Shown piece after piece: positions 52,071 to 59,973 of a DNA stretch of 64,000 nt; within the stretch, counting starts at the first letter, position 1; the number at the start of each line of letters is the position of its first letter. The position numbers were made by a program, and so were the translations under genes. The DNA lies in the NCBI RefSeq assembly GCF_028751195.1, contig NZ_CP066784.1, forward strand, positions 1,054,001-1,118,000. Direction: 5' to 3'. The DNA is from Alicyclobacillus sp. ALC3. GTDB lineage: Bacteria; Bacillota; Bacilli; Alicyclobacillales; Alicyclobacillaceae. The notes below the pieces were generated by a model. The model had not been told where the DNA came from. It ran no database searches and saw only the letters and a program-made list of their open reading frames with translations.

Positions 52071-52478
52071 TTAGCCGTTGTAGGACACCAGAGAAAAGGT
52101 CAACGTGCCCGCCTTGATGATGATTTCGTCGTTTGCGCCGCTAGTGAGCGTTTCGGACGGGTTCGATGCGACACGCACGATCATGTTGCCGCCTGTCGCT
52201 GCATCCATCAGGCCGATGAACGTCTCTGTTTCCGTCGCACCTGTCCATGGTGCAAACGTGATGTCACTTGAGTTGGACACCGAACCAGCAGAAGCAGTCG
52301 GGAACGTCACCGGTTGCCGCGCATAGCCGCCGCCCGACAATTCGTTTGTGGTGTCGCCTGCTGTCGTGGGGTCGGAAGTAAATAGCGCCACGTAGAAAGT
52401 GCCGCCCCCAATTGTCACCGTCGCGTTGAGCAGTGCGTTTGCGCCGTACGTCGTGAGATTGCCTTGTCCTGTTGCCAA
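52071..52478 (-). CDS. Phage tail-tip or baseplate-associated protein
   Basis: A 135-residue, mostly beta protein (GGGTFYVALFTSDPTTAGDT, GYARQPVTFPTASAG, FAPWTGATETETFIGLMDA) typical of small receptor-binding or decoration proteins in tail modules. TTG at 52478 follows GGAGG; the long upstream frame overlaps Dit and is rejected. Function from position only. Confidence 0.62.
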   Translation of the reverse strand: MATGQGNLTTYGANALLNATVTIGGGTFYVALFTSDPTTAGDTTNELSGGGYARQPVTFPTASAGSVSNSSDITFAPWTGATETETFIGLMDAATGGNMIVRVASNPSETLTSGANDEIIIKAGTLTFSLVSYNG

Positions 52479-52500
52479 TGTGATCGCCTCCAAAAAATAG

Positions 52501-53274
52501 TTACAGATACCGCTCCGTCCACGCGACAGAGCCAGTTGCTGTCGCCGATGGCGTGATGGTGATTGTGTTGTTGTTTGGTTGAAGTGCAAAAAAATCAGAT
52601 GAGATGTCAAGCGCCGTCAGTGCTGTCGCCCCGTTGATGGTGACGACTTGACGCACGCAATCTATCGTGACTGTATCTCCTGCCGAGAACGAATAGTTGA
52701 GCAGCACAAACAGCCCTGAGCTATGAGCCACTTTGAGCGACGAGGTTGCGGCTGTCAGCGCAAGGCTAATGGTTGGGTATGTTTCTGCTGTCCCGCCCAC
52801 ATTCGGTGATAGCACATCCCCGGCAAACTGCGCCGTGACCTGTTGGCCGTAGCCGTAGGGGTCCGGGCACAGAAACGTCAGGATGGACGACCCCGCGCCA
52901 TACAGGAGCGGTTGATTCGTCGTCGAGCCACCTGCCGCAGCGAGGATAAGTGGCGAGTTGATATCGACCACGGCATAGTAGGTCTTGTCCGGTTCGTCTG
53001 GCAGAACCAATGGCTGAATCTGATTGTTGGGGTACAACCAACCGCCAATTACCTGTTTGGCCTGCGTCAGCGTGACGAGGTCTGTCTTGATGAGCGACAC
53101 GCCAATGTTGACAGTCCGCGGCCCCAGGTCTGAGCGCAAATACCACACGCCGGGTCGTTTTGGTACTGCAACCGTCCGCGCGGTGAGCGGCGGCAAAAAC
53201 GAACGGTCGACCGTGAGGCACTTCAAACCATAGGCATCGCATGACTGACCGCCGAACGTGAATACACGCGTCAT
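52501..53274 (-). CDS. Distal tail protein (Dit)
   Basis: A 257-residue protein of the siphovirus Dit family, which forms the hub joining tail tube and tip. Typical features are an early GLKCLTVDRSFLPP, RPGVWYLRSDLGPRTVNIGV and IGGWLYPNNQIQPLVLPDEP, then YYAVVDINSP. The C-terminal half is a galectin-like beta domain (YPTISLALTAATSSLKVAHS). It overlaps the tape-measure stop by four bases. Confidence 0.85.
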   Translation of the reverse strand: MTRVFTFGGQSCDAYGLKCLTVDRSFLPPLTARTVAVPKRPGVWYLRSDLGPRTVNIGVSLIKTDLVTLTQAKQVIGGWLYPNNQIQPLVLPDEPDKTYYAVVDINSPLILAAAGGSTTNQPLLYGAGSSILTFLCPDPYGYGQQVTAQFAGDVLSPNVGGTAETYPTISLALTAATSSLKVAHSSGLFVLLNYSFSAGDTVTIDCVRQVVTINGATALTALDISSDFFALQPNNNTITITPSATATGSVAWTERYL

Positions 53275-55796
53275 GGCGTCGCACCCGCTGATTTCAATTT
53301 CAGGCGGTTATTGCGCTGCATGGCTTGGTCCATATGTGGTGCGATGAGCGTGGCGAATGTACGACCATCCACCTGCAGGATGATAGGCGCGCCTGCACTG
53401 GAAGCGGCGGCTGACGATGACGTGGCAGAACCGCCCGATGCACCGATATTGACACTCTCCGTGCTTCCGTTCCCGAGGTAATCGCTAATCACTCCGGCGA
53501 CCCGCTGTGTCGCGCTCTGAATCTGCGGGATGCCGGCCATGATGCCGTCTGTATACATCCGCATGAGATTCGGCGCCCATGCATCAGACGTAGCACCTGG
53601 GCCCGCTTCGGTCGGGGATCCAAAGCCGAGGAACTTCTTGATGGAGCTTGCGACGTTGCCGACCGCACTCTCGACATCTTTGACGGCGTTCGAAATGCCC
53701 TGTGCAATCATCTTGACCAGATTCTCTCCCCACTTCTCAGCGCCAGATACAAGGTCGTTCCAGTCCCTAGTGATGTTGGCAATGATGTCGTGAAAGAAGT
53801 TCTTGATTTGTCCCCAGTGAGCGACAATCTCGGCGGGCAACACCAGGAACGGTGCAAAGATGCCAATGAGAATTTTCACGCCCGTGCCGAGGTGATTGAA
53901 CCAGTTCCACACTTCTTTAATCCAACTGACAACCGTCTTCCAATGTGTCACAAGTAGGATCACGCCCGCGATGAGCGCCGCGATGGCGAGTGTCACAAGT
54001 ACGATAGGATTGGCGTCCATGACGAGGTTGAACGCAGCCTGCGCTATTTCTGCGGCCTTTGTTGCGACTGTCTGCGCTGTCTTGGCGACTGTATTCGCGA
54101 CCGTAGCAGTGGTTGAACGAATCCAAGCGAGTGTCTCCGAATCTTTCACGGCGTTGAATGCAGTTTGCACGATCTCAGACGTCTTCGTGGCCGCGGCTTG
54201 CGCCTTGGTCGCGACTGTGCTGGCAATTGTTTTGATGGTGAGCGCCTCGGCCGCTGCTTCCCCTTCGACCTCTTTCGCGGCCATGATGCCAAGGAACCGA
54301 GCGGTCGATACGGCACTGGTGCCAGCGGCTTTGAGCGTGCTCGCAAATCCGGATATTGTCGAGGTAACAGCGTTTACGACTTTCATCGCCGCCATCGCGG
54401 TGATAACGCCCATAATGCCAGACGCCACCGGACCCAGTTCGCTCTCAAACCCTTTGACTGCCGCGATCGGGTGATTGATGTCAGCGAACAGGTCATAGAA
54501 CGCCTTGCCAATCTTATCGACCCACGGCAAAAGTTTGACCATGACGCTGTCCATCAGCATTGACATTGCGGTCTGCAGCATCTTCGTCTTTTCAGCGGCC
54601 AACTGAATCTCGGCCGTGTCCATGACAGGCATCTTCAGGCTCTTGGCATAATCGTCGAGCTTGCTGAAATTCTGAATGAGCGGCAACATCTGAGCACCCT
54701 GTCTGCCGCCAAACGCGGCCATGACGAGCGCAGTCGCCTGCGCCTTGTCTTTGGTGTCGGACATGTACTGGCCGAGCATCTTCAACTTGCCCTCGGTATC
54801 CGCACTGGCGAACTGTTGAAAGTTGAGGCCTGCAGCCGTGAACTGCCGAGCCAATGTGTTCGCTGAGTTCTGCGTCAACTCAAGCCCCTGCCGGATTTGG
54901 TTCAGGCTCGGCAATGCGCCCTTCGGCAACAAGGCCATGTTCACGCCCATGCTTTTGAGCAACGAGTCGAGCGTCTTTGCTGGTAGCGCGCTCTTGTGCA
55001 TCGCATCGGCAACCATTTGCGCCTGCTCGCTCAAATTGGCCTTCGCGAACGCTTCTGAGCTGATACCGAGTTCATTGAGCGCCTTGACCATCGTCGATGT
55101 CGGCGTATTCGCCGTTGCGATGGTTCGATCCATGCGTCCGACCATATTTGTCAGGTCGGTCATGCTTACACCTGCACCACTGGCGACAAGCGAAAGGCGT
55201 TCCAGCGACGACTGCGAGTTACCTGTCTCGTCCTGCAACGTCTGCAGACTGATGGCCGTCTTCTCGGCACCGTCTGTCATGTCGCTGAGCATCCCAGCGC
55301 CGATGAGACCAACCATCCCGAGCAACGCGGCATGTGTGCCCTCGATGCCAGACTTGGTGCTCTCCATGGACTCAGAAAAGCTCTTTTGCTCGATCTCGGC
55401 TTCTTCTGCCGCCGCTCCGGACTCTTCCATGGCTGTGTTGGTCAGTTCGAGGTCGTTGCGCATCCCGGCAAGCGCGGCCTTGGCGTTGTTCAGTTGCACA
55501 GCGAGCTTTTGCGTTGCTGCAGCATCCTCGCCAGCCGATTCTGCAGACGCGGCATATTGCTTCGATAGGGCATCGACACGTTGCTGTTGGACTTCAATCT
55601 CAGCATTTAGTTCCTGCGCCCTGACCTCTGCCTTTTGCATCTCCGTCGCGAACGGACCGAGTTCAGCGTTGGCCGCTTTGAATGAACTCTTAATGAGGCT
55701 CATCTGCTGATTAAGGCCTTTCATTTCGCTGCGGAACCCCGATGAATCGAGTGATGCCTTAACAACGAGATCGCCGACTTCCTCGCGGTTGGCCAT
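53271..55796 (-). CDS. Tail tape measure protein
   Basis: An 841-residue protein setting tail length and probably forming the DNA channel. It has a coiled-coil N terminus (about 1-130), a PhageMin_Tail-like helical section (about 130-450), Ala/Thr-rich helical repeats (about 480-600), hydrophobic segments near 605-680 (LVTLAIAALIAGVILLVTHW, VKILIGIFAPFLVLPAEIV) and a C-terminal Gly/Ser region. The length implies a tail of about 120-130 nm by the usual 1.5 angstrom per residue rule. ATG at 55796 follows AGGTGATATGC. Confidence 0.92.
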   Translation of the reverse strand: MANREEVGDLVVKASLDSSGFRSEMKGLNQQMSLIKSSFKAANAELGPFATEMQKAEVRAQELNAEIEVQQQRVDALSKQYAASAESAGEDAAATQKLAVQLNNAKAALAGMRNDLELTNTAMEESGAAAEEAEIEQKSFSESMESTKSGIEGTHAALLGMVGLIGAGMLSDMTDGAEKTAISLQTLQDETGNSQSSLERLSLVASGAGVSMTDLTNMVGRMDRTIATANTPTSTMVKALNELGISSEAFAKANLSEQAQMVADAMHKSALPAKTLDSLLKSMGVNMALLPKGALPSLNQIRQGLELTQNSANTLARQFTAAGLNFQQFASADTEGKLKMLGQYMSDTKDKAQATALVMAAFGGRQGAQMLPLIQNFSKLDDYAKSLKMPVMDTAEIQLAAEKTKMLQTAMSMLMDSVMVKLLPWVDKIGKAFYDLFADINHPIAAVKGFESELGPVASGIMGVITAMAAMKVVNAVTSTISGFASTLKAAGTSAVSTARFLGIMAAKEVEGEAAAEALTIKTIASTVATKAQAAATKTSEIVQTAFNAVKDSETLAWIRSTTATVANTVAKTAQTVATKAAEIAQAAFNLVMDANPIVLVTLAIAALIAGVILLVTHWKTVVSWIKEVWNWFNHLGTGVKILIGIFAPFLVLPAEIVAHWGQIKNFFHDIIANITRDWNDLVSGAEKWGENLVKMIAQGISNAVKDVESAVGNVASSIKKFLGFGSPTEAGPGATSDAWAPNLMRMYTDGIMAGIPQIQSATQRVAGVISDYLGNGSTESVNIGASGGSATSSSAAASSAGAPIILQVDGRTFATLIAPHMDQAMQRNNRLKLKSAGATP

Positions 55797-55811
55797 GCAT
55801 ATCACCTGCCT

Positions 55812-55994
55812 TTAGAGACCCGGTATATCGTCGATTGGTGTCAACTGCGTTTTCCCTGCGCGATTGTTCAGCCGGAAGAAGTAGTTGATATCCATTTCGT
55901 CGATTTGGTAGAGCGGCCACCCTGCTTTCATGAGGTCCAAGTACAAGTCCATGAGGGTTTCTGAGGCGCTTTTTACCGGCGCCTCTTGCGGGCG
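55812..55994 (-). CDS. Tail assembly chaperone, frameshifted extension (gpT-like)
   Basis: This 60-residue segment has no start of its own: it is reached from the gpG-like gene by a -1 shift at 55994-56000. It reads RPQEAPVKSASETLMD then LYLDLMKAGWPLYQIDEMD and ends just before the tape-measure gene. The gpGT fusion of about 177 residues recruits tape-measure protein in lambda-like tails. Confidence 0.8.
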   Translation of the reverse strand, partial: RPQEAPVKSASETLMDLYLDLMKAGWPLYQIDEMDINYFFRLNNRAGKTQLTPIDDIPGL

Positions 55995-56344
55995 TTTGGG
56001 TCCGGTTGCACACCCTTCATGGCAGCTTGCACAGTCTCGCTCAGAATGCGCCCGAGTTCCGCGGAAAACTGCTCGGTTTCGAGTCCGTCCCACACATCAT
56101 CGGGTCCGAACTGTCCCTCGAAAAGTTCCACAGCGAAATCAACCAGGTCGTCGACGTCCTTGAGTGCTTCGGCAGGCGATGGCTCGCGGCCGGATTCCGC
56201 AATCTCCGCATGACGGGCTTCAATTTCGTCCTGGAACTCAATCGCCCGTCGCAACATCCGAGCTTTGACAAAGGATTGAGTGAAAGTCTTGTATTCGCCT
56301 TGACCGTTCTCACCGGGACCGATGCGAAGTTTGAGTTTCTGCAC
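55973..56344 (-). CDS. Tail assembly chaperone (gpG-like)
   Basis: A 123-residue acidic protein (LKDVDDLVDFAVELFEGQFG, ELGRILSETVQAAMKGV) located between the tail-tube and tape-measure genes, as lambda gpG. It starts at GTG 56344 with AGGAGG seven bases before. The zero-frame product ends in ARKRRR at 55973. Residues Pro116-Asn117 lie on a CCCAAAC slippery heptamer, giving the longer gpGT form. Confidence 0.85.
   Translation of the reverse strand: MQKLKLRIGPGENGQGEYKTFTQSFVKARMLRRAIEFQDEIEARHAEIAESGREPSPAEALKDVDDLVDFAVELFEGQFGPDDVWDGLETEQFSAELGRILSETVQAAMKGVQPDPNARKRRR
55994..56000 (-). other. Programmed -1 frameshift site CCCAAAC
   Basis: In the zero frame the codons are C CCA AAC. A slip of both tRNAs by one base re-pairs on CCC and AAA, the canonical X XXY YYZ form. 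It lies six codons before the short stop and leads into the open gpT-like frame. Confidence 0.8.
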
Positions 56345-56384
56345 AGCCTTGCCTCCTCGCGAACTTGTACTCGGTTCTCAACAC

Positions 56385-56416
56385 AAAAAAGAGAGGGCAA
56401 GGATGCCGCCCTCTCT
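56385..56416 (-). terminator. Internal terminator after the tail-tube gene
   Basis: AGAGAGGGC (minus strand; 56416-56408) pairs with GCCCTCTCT (56398-56390) and is followed by T5 or more (56389-56385). It would make the tail-tube message more abundant than the genes beyond. Confidence 0.88.
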
Positions 56417-56431
56417 GTCATCATGCGGCGA

Positions 56432-57322
56432 TTACGCCGTAGTAAACTCGGTCTCGCTGTTTGCAACCAGCGCAATGCCGGCCGTGTCGCGAACGTTTGT
56501 CGTGGCGATCGCCGTGTAGCTTGTCGTGGCCGCGAGCGAAGCAGTCGGTGTGAAAGTGATTGTCTTCTCGTCTGCCGACTGAGACAGCGCGCCAGCCACC
56601 TGCGCGCCTGTGGTCGAGTCGAGTACGAAGAAGTTGCCACCGTTGACGGTGTTCGGGTCGATGGCGGTGTTGAACACCCATTGCACGGTCGAAGTGTCGG
56701 CGACTGCCGTCGCACCCGATGCCGGTGTCACGGTGACAGTCGGGGCTGCGGTGCTCGTTTGCTGCTCAACCACCGCATCGAACCAAGTCGCGCCACCCGT
56801 GAAGGACACATCGTCCTCGTCAGCTTTCAACATCCACGCATTGTCGCACTGGCGACGAATGAACGTGAACGTGATTTTATCTGGCTGGCCTTTCGGCGTG
56901 GCTTCCTCCGTTTGTGATTGTTCCTGATAGGGCATCGCCTTGCCCTTGTAGAGCCAATAGAAACGATAGTTCCCATTGGCCTTCTTGGATCGGAACCCAA
57001 GCGCAACATACGGAGCGATGTCAGTCGACTTTTGCAGCACGGTCCCATCCGTTCCGATCGTCGCACCAAGCAGTCTCGCTTGGTCTGCAGACGATAACGA
57101 ATTCGTCTCAAAGTCCACTTGAATTTCGCCCACCGCAGTTGCTGTTTCCGCTGCGCCATCGTCGGCGTAAAACGTTGCTGTGTTCGCCTTCGGCTGGATG
57201 TTCGCCGTGACAGCATTCGAAATGGCGTATACCTGACCATAAGTCGGCACGCCGGTGTCCGGGTCGCTCGTCAACAGAGCGTAGTGCAGTTGGTCCAGAC
57301 CCACTCTGATAGATGGTGCCAA
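56432..57322 (-). CDS. Major tail tube protein with Ig-like C-terminal domain
   Basis: A 296-residue protein. Residues 1-190 match the phi13/TP901 type of tail-tube protein (GLDQLHYALLTSDPDTGVPT, EIQVDFETNSLSSADQARLL, YRFYWLYKGKAMPYQEQSQT, PDKITFTFIRRQCDNAWML). Residues about 195-296 are an added bacterial Ig-like domain (Big_5 pattern: VTVTPASGATAV, TITFTPTASLAATTSYTA) that would decorate the tube outside. TTG at 57322 is favoured by spacing from GGGAG; TTG at 57331 is also possible. Confidence 0.87.
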   Translation of the reverse strand: MAPSIRVGLDQLHYALLTSDPDTGVPTYGQVYAISNAVTANIQPKANTATFYADDGAAETATAVGEIQVDFETNSLSSADQARLLGATIGTDGTVLQKSTDIAPYVALGFRSKKANGNYRFYWLYKGKAMPYQEQSQTEEATPKGQPDKITFTFIRRQCDNAWMLKADEDDVSFTGGATWFDAVVEQQTSTAAPTVTVTPASGATAVADTSTVQWVFNTAIDPNTVNGGNFFVLDSTTGAQVAGALSQSADEKTITFTPTASLAATTSYTAIATTNVRDTAGIALVANSETEFTTA

Positions 57323-57345
57323 TCCACTCAACTCCCTTGCATGGA

Positions 57346-57717
57346 TTAAACTTCGGGCGCTGTCCAGTAACGGAGCGCCTTGTGAAGCACAAGCGGTTCG
57401 GTCTGCGCGAGGTCAGCCGAGTGTTCTCGGACAAAGCGAGGTTCGGCAGACGTCAAAATGTCGTTCACCAGGGAGGCAATCGCTGAGTAGTTTCCCTTGC
57501 TCCAGATGTCCACCTGTATGCTGATTTCCGCGCGCGTCTCCGTGTTATCGGCGTAGTCAATCGGCGCGTTGCCGACTTCTTGGATGGTGATGTACGGATA
57601 CACGGCATTGGTTGGGGCCAGAACGGAGTACACCTGGTCGCCGCCGAGCAACGTCGTCAGGTCGGTGTTGGCAAGCAAGAGATTGCGCACGGTCTGCTTG
57701 GCATCAATCAGACTCAT
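57346..57717 (-). CDS. Tail completion protein (DUF3168-like)
   Basis: A 123-residue protein with the gp17/DUF3168 pattern: TVRNLLLANTDLTTLLGGDQVY, YPYITIQEVGNAP and AEISIQVDIWSKGNYSAI. It closes the tail tube towards the head. Its ATG overlaps the previous stop by four bases. Confidence 0.85.
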   Translation of the reverse strand: MSLIDAKQTVRNLLLANTDLTTLLGGDQVYSVLAPTNAVYPYITIQEVGNAPIDYADNTETRAEISIQVDIWSKGNYSAIASLVNDILTSAEPRFVREHSADLAQTEPLVLHKALRYWTAPEV

Positions 57718-58121
57718 AGGCTCAACCCTTTCTGAATGACGCCAGCGACTGTCTGCATGAATTTCTGCTTGGATCGCTTCATACCGGGCTGCATGAACGG
57801 ATGCGCCGGCACATGCCCACCGTTGACTGTCGCATGACCGTACTCGAGAAACCCAGCACGCCACGACGTCTTTTTGCCGGGTCCGATGGACACTTGCCAG
57901 TCACCGTTGACCAGTTCTGGCTCGCCAATTTGGATGTCGTTGTGGATGTGTTCCTCGTTGCGCGTCGAGATCGGAACCGCTGCCGCAATTTCCTCTTGAA
58001 TGGGCACAGCGCCCTCAAGGAGCGCATTCCTCGCAATCTCGTTCTTGAACGAATCCTCATACTTGGCCAGCTTGGCGATAATTGCGTCATACCCATCGAC
58101 CGCAAACACATCAGACGCCAC
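57714..58121 (-). CDS. HK97 gp10-like tail-head joining protein
   Basis: A 135-residue protein of the HK97 gp10 family: FAVDGYDAIIAKLAKYEDSF, then GAVPIQEEIAAAVPIST, SIGPGKKTSWRAGFLEYGHA and HPFMQPGMKRSKQKF. GTG at 58121 follows AAGGGGTGG. It is a neck/tail terminator component. Confidence 0.9.
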   Translation of the reverse strand: MASDVFAVDGYDAIIAKLAKYEDSFKNEIARNALLEGAVPIQEEIAAAVPISTRNEEHIHNDIQIGEPELVNGDWQVSIGPGKKTSWRAGFLEYGHATVNGGHVPAHPFMQPGMKRSKQKFMQTVAGVIQKGLSL

Positions 58122-58470
58122 CGCTTTGCCACCCCTTCACCATGACGCTAAGCCATGTCCGCAGCCCGTCTTTATCCACCATGCCGATGATCGCGAACGG
58201 TTGCCCGCGGTAGATGACGCGCATGGATGCATCCAAGTCCTCGCGATACCGAACGGTGAAAATAAGGTCGTTCTCGGACTGCACCGCGCCCGCGCCATCG
58301 AATTCTTTGGCATAAATGCGAGCTGGGGTGCCTCCGTCCACGTTCGCCCACACGGTGACATAATCGGCGTAGCCGGTGTTCGGGAATCCCTGGGCATCTG
58401 TGCCGCCGCTAACCGTCTGAAATGTGATGCGTTGTCTCATTGTGCCGATGGATTGCGGTGCCGGGCTCAT
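58111..58470 (-). CDS. Head closure protein (SPP1 gp16-like)
   Basis: A 119-residue protein. MRQRITFQTVSGGTDAQGF, YVTVWANVDGGTPARIYAKE and FTVRYREDLDASMRVIYRGQ are the hallmarks of the phage head-tail adaptor/stopper family. It overlaps neighbours at both ends. Confidence 0.9.
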   Translation of the reverse strand: MSPAPQSIGTMRQRITFQTVSGGTDAQGFPNTGYADYVTVWANVDGGTPARIYAKEFDGAGAVQSENDLIFTVRYREDLDASMRVIYRGQPFAIIGMVDKDGLRTWLSVMVKGWQSGGV

Positions 58471-59111
58471 ACGGCAGTCACCTGCACAGCCGTAGACAAA
58501 GCCGACTCATTGCCAAGGTTATCGACTGCGCTGACCTGGTACGAATACAACTGCCCGGACGTCACATTGCCGTCGATGAGTTGCACGATGCCCGGAGGTA
58601 CCGCGTTCTGTTGCGCGATCTCTTCGTCCAGAATAGGCCAGTCGCCGTAGAAGAACGGTACTTGATACATGCCTTCGCCTTCTCGCACAGGGTCTTGATT
58701 GACCTTGACGCCGTTGCGGTAGACGTTGTATCCGCCTGTGTCCGGTGAGATGTTGGGCAACCAGCGCAAGCGGTTGTAGCCAGAGACAGCGATGACAGTG
58801 AGGCCGACAGGCGCGCTCGGGAGTGACGTCGTGACGGTCGTGGTGGCAGACAGTTGGTAAATGAGGCCCGTCACGACGCTGTTCGCCTTGACCGCCAGCT
58901 GCTGGCCGTTCTCGCGGTTCATGTACGCCGATGCCACGAGCATGTAGCAGACGTGCTGCGCAACAGGATTGGTACTGTCGAACGACTTGCCTGTGGCAAT
59001 CGTCAGATACTGCTCAGCGGCATCGATGAGGATTTGAATCAAGGAATCGTCATCGGTGAAGTCCACGCGCAGGAAGTTCTTCGTGTCGGTGAGCTGGATG
59101 ATTTGGCTCAT
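58467..59111 (-). CDS. Head-tail connector (gp6-like) fused to an FN3 domain
   Basis: A 214-residue protein. Residues 1-100 are a helical gp6/YqbG-type connector (LTDTKNFLRVDFTDDDSLIQ, LIDAAEQYLTIATGKSF, VCYMLVASAYMNRENGQQ). Residues about 110-214 form an FN3 domain (APVGLTVIAVSGYNRLRWLP, GGYNVYRNGVKVN, YSYQVSAVDNLGNES). Typical connectors lack this addition, so the fusion is unusual. It overlaps the next gene by four bases. Confidence 0.85.
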   Translation of the reverse strand: MSQIIQLTDTKNFLRVDFTDDDSLIQILIDAAEQYLTIATGKSFDSTNPVAQHVCYMLVASAYMNRENGQQLAVKANSVVTGLIYQLSATTTVTTSLPSAPVGLTVIAVSGYNRLRWLPNISPDTGGYNVYRNGVKVNQDPVREGEGMYQVPFFYGDWPILDEEIAQQNAVPPGIVQLIDGNVTSGQLYSYQVSAVDNLGNESALSTAVQVTAV

Positions 59112-59305
59112 GTGCGGACCACATCCGTTGCGTGCGGCAGAATGATGATGCGCCGCCCGCTACGCTCTTCCTCCATCTCAACCTTTGCCCGAAGGTTCAT
59201 ATACTCCTGGATGCTGAGCGGTCGGTTGCAACGAAAGAACAATGTGCCGTCCAACTCCGCCACTTCGCCTTCGTCCATTGCAGAGGTCTGAGTTTTACGG
59301 GCCAT
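59108..59305 (-). CDS. Small phage head-region protein, unknown
   Basis: A 65-residue charged protein with LDGTLFFRCNRPLSIQEYMN and KVEMEEERSGRRIIILP. AAGGTGGTGA precedes the ATG. It sits between connector and decoration-like genes, with overlap to the connector start. No family recognised. Confidence 0.7.
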   Translation of the reverse strand: MARKTQTSAMDEGEVAELDGTLFFRCNRPLSIQEYMNLRAKVEMEEERSGRRIIILPHATDVVRT

Positions 59306-59319
59306 GCGCAGTCACCACC

Positions 59320-59910
59320 TTAGAGCACGATGAACACGTCGACGTCGTTGCCGTCGAGCGCTGAGTTCAGCGTGATTGTGTTGTTTTCCATATTCGCTAC
59401 GTCCGTTGCCACGGTTGGAGCTGTGCCCTCTTTGACGCCCCCGAGCCATGCCGACAAGACCTCGTACACGCCGAGTTTGAATGGCACACCCAGCTTGTCA
59501 CCGACACCGACGCTGATTTCGTCCGTCGCGCCGTTGGTGTAAGCCGGTAAGTCGATCTCCGTGATGGTCCGGAATGCGACGTTACCGACGACGGTTGTCG
59601 TACCGTTCAGGGCCAACGTCTCGCTGATGGCTTTTCCATCGAACCCGGTGCCCTTGACCGTCACGTTGCCAGCGATGCCGGCAGCACTCCCGACGACCTG
59701 CACGTTGCGCGAGACCGCAGGCCAAGTGATGCCCGTCGTCAGCGTCTGAGCAGCCGCTGTGAGCGCTGTGAGCGCCAAAATGGACGTCGTATCGGCTGCA
59801 GGTGCATCTGCACCATCGACGTGGAATCGGCCGACAAACGCCATCGGGACTGCCACATCAAAGGCGTCGGACGCCAGTTGCATATAAGCACGTTGCTGTG
59901 GTTGCCTCAC
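59320..59910 (-). CDS. Putative capsid decoration protein
   Basis: A 196-residue, beta-rich protein of low charge (ALTALTAAAQTLTTGITWPA, IAGNVTVKGTGFDGKAISET, TEIDLPAYTNGATDEISVGV). It directly follows the major capsid gene, as capsid-stabilising proteins often do. GTG at 59910 follows GGAGGG. Assignment is by position and composition. Confidence 0.6.
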   Translation of the reverse strand: MRQPQQRAYMQLASDAFDVAVPMAFVGRFHVDGADAPAADTTSILALTALTAAAQTLTTGITWPAVSRNVQVVGSAAGIAGNVTVKGTGFDGKAISETLALNGTTTVVGNVAFRTITEIDLPAYTNGATDEISVGVGDKLGVPFKLGVYEVLSAWLGGVKEGTAPTVATDVANMENNTITLNSALDGNDVDVFIVL

Positions 59911-59929
59911 TCAGTTATCCCTCCAATCA

Positions 59930-59956
59930 AATAAGGCGCCGACCGAAGTCGACGCC
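59930..59956 (-). terminator. Internal terminator after the capsid gene
   Basis: On the minus strand GGCGTCGAC-TTCG-GTCGGCGCC forms a 9-bp stem (one wobble) with a UUCG loop, then TTATTT. It would enrich capsid message. Confidence 0.78.
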
Positions 59957-59973
59957 CCTAGTGCAGTCAGATG

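Noticed and set aside
55812-56093. Independent 93-residue gene with its own ATG before the tape measure
   Set aside because: The first part is an out-of-frame reading of the gpG-like gene without a binding site; -1 frameshifting explains it better.
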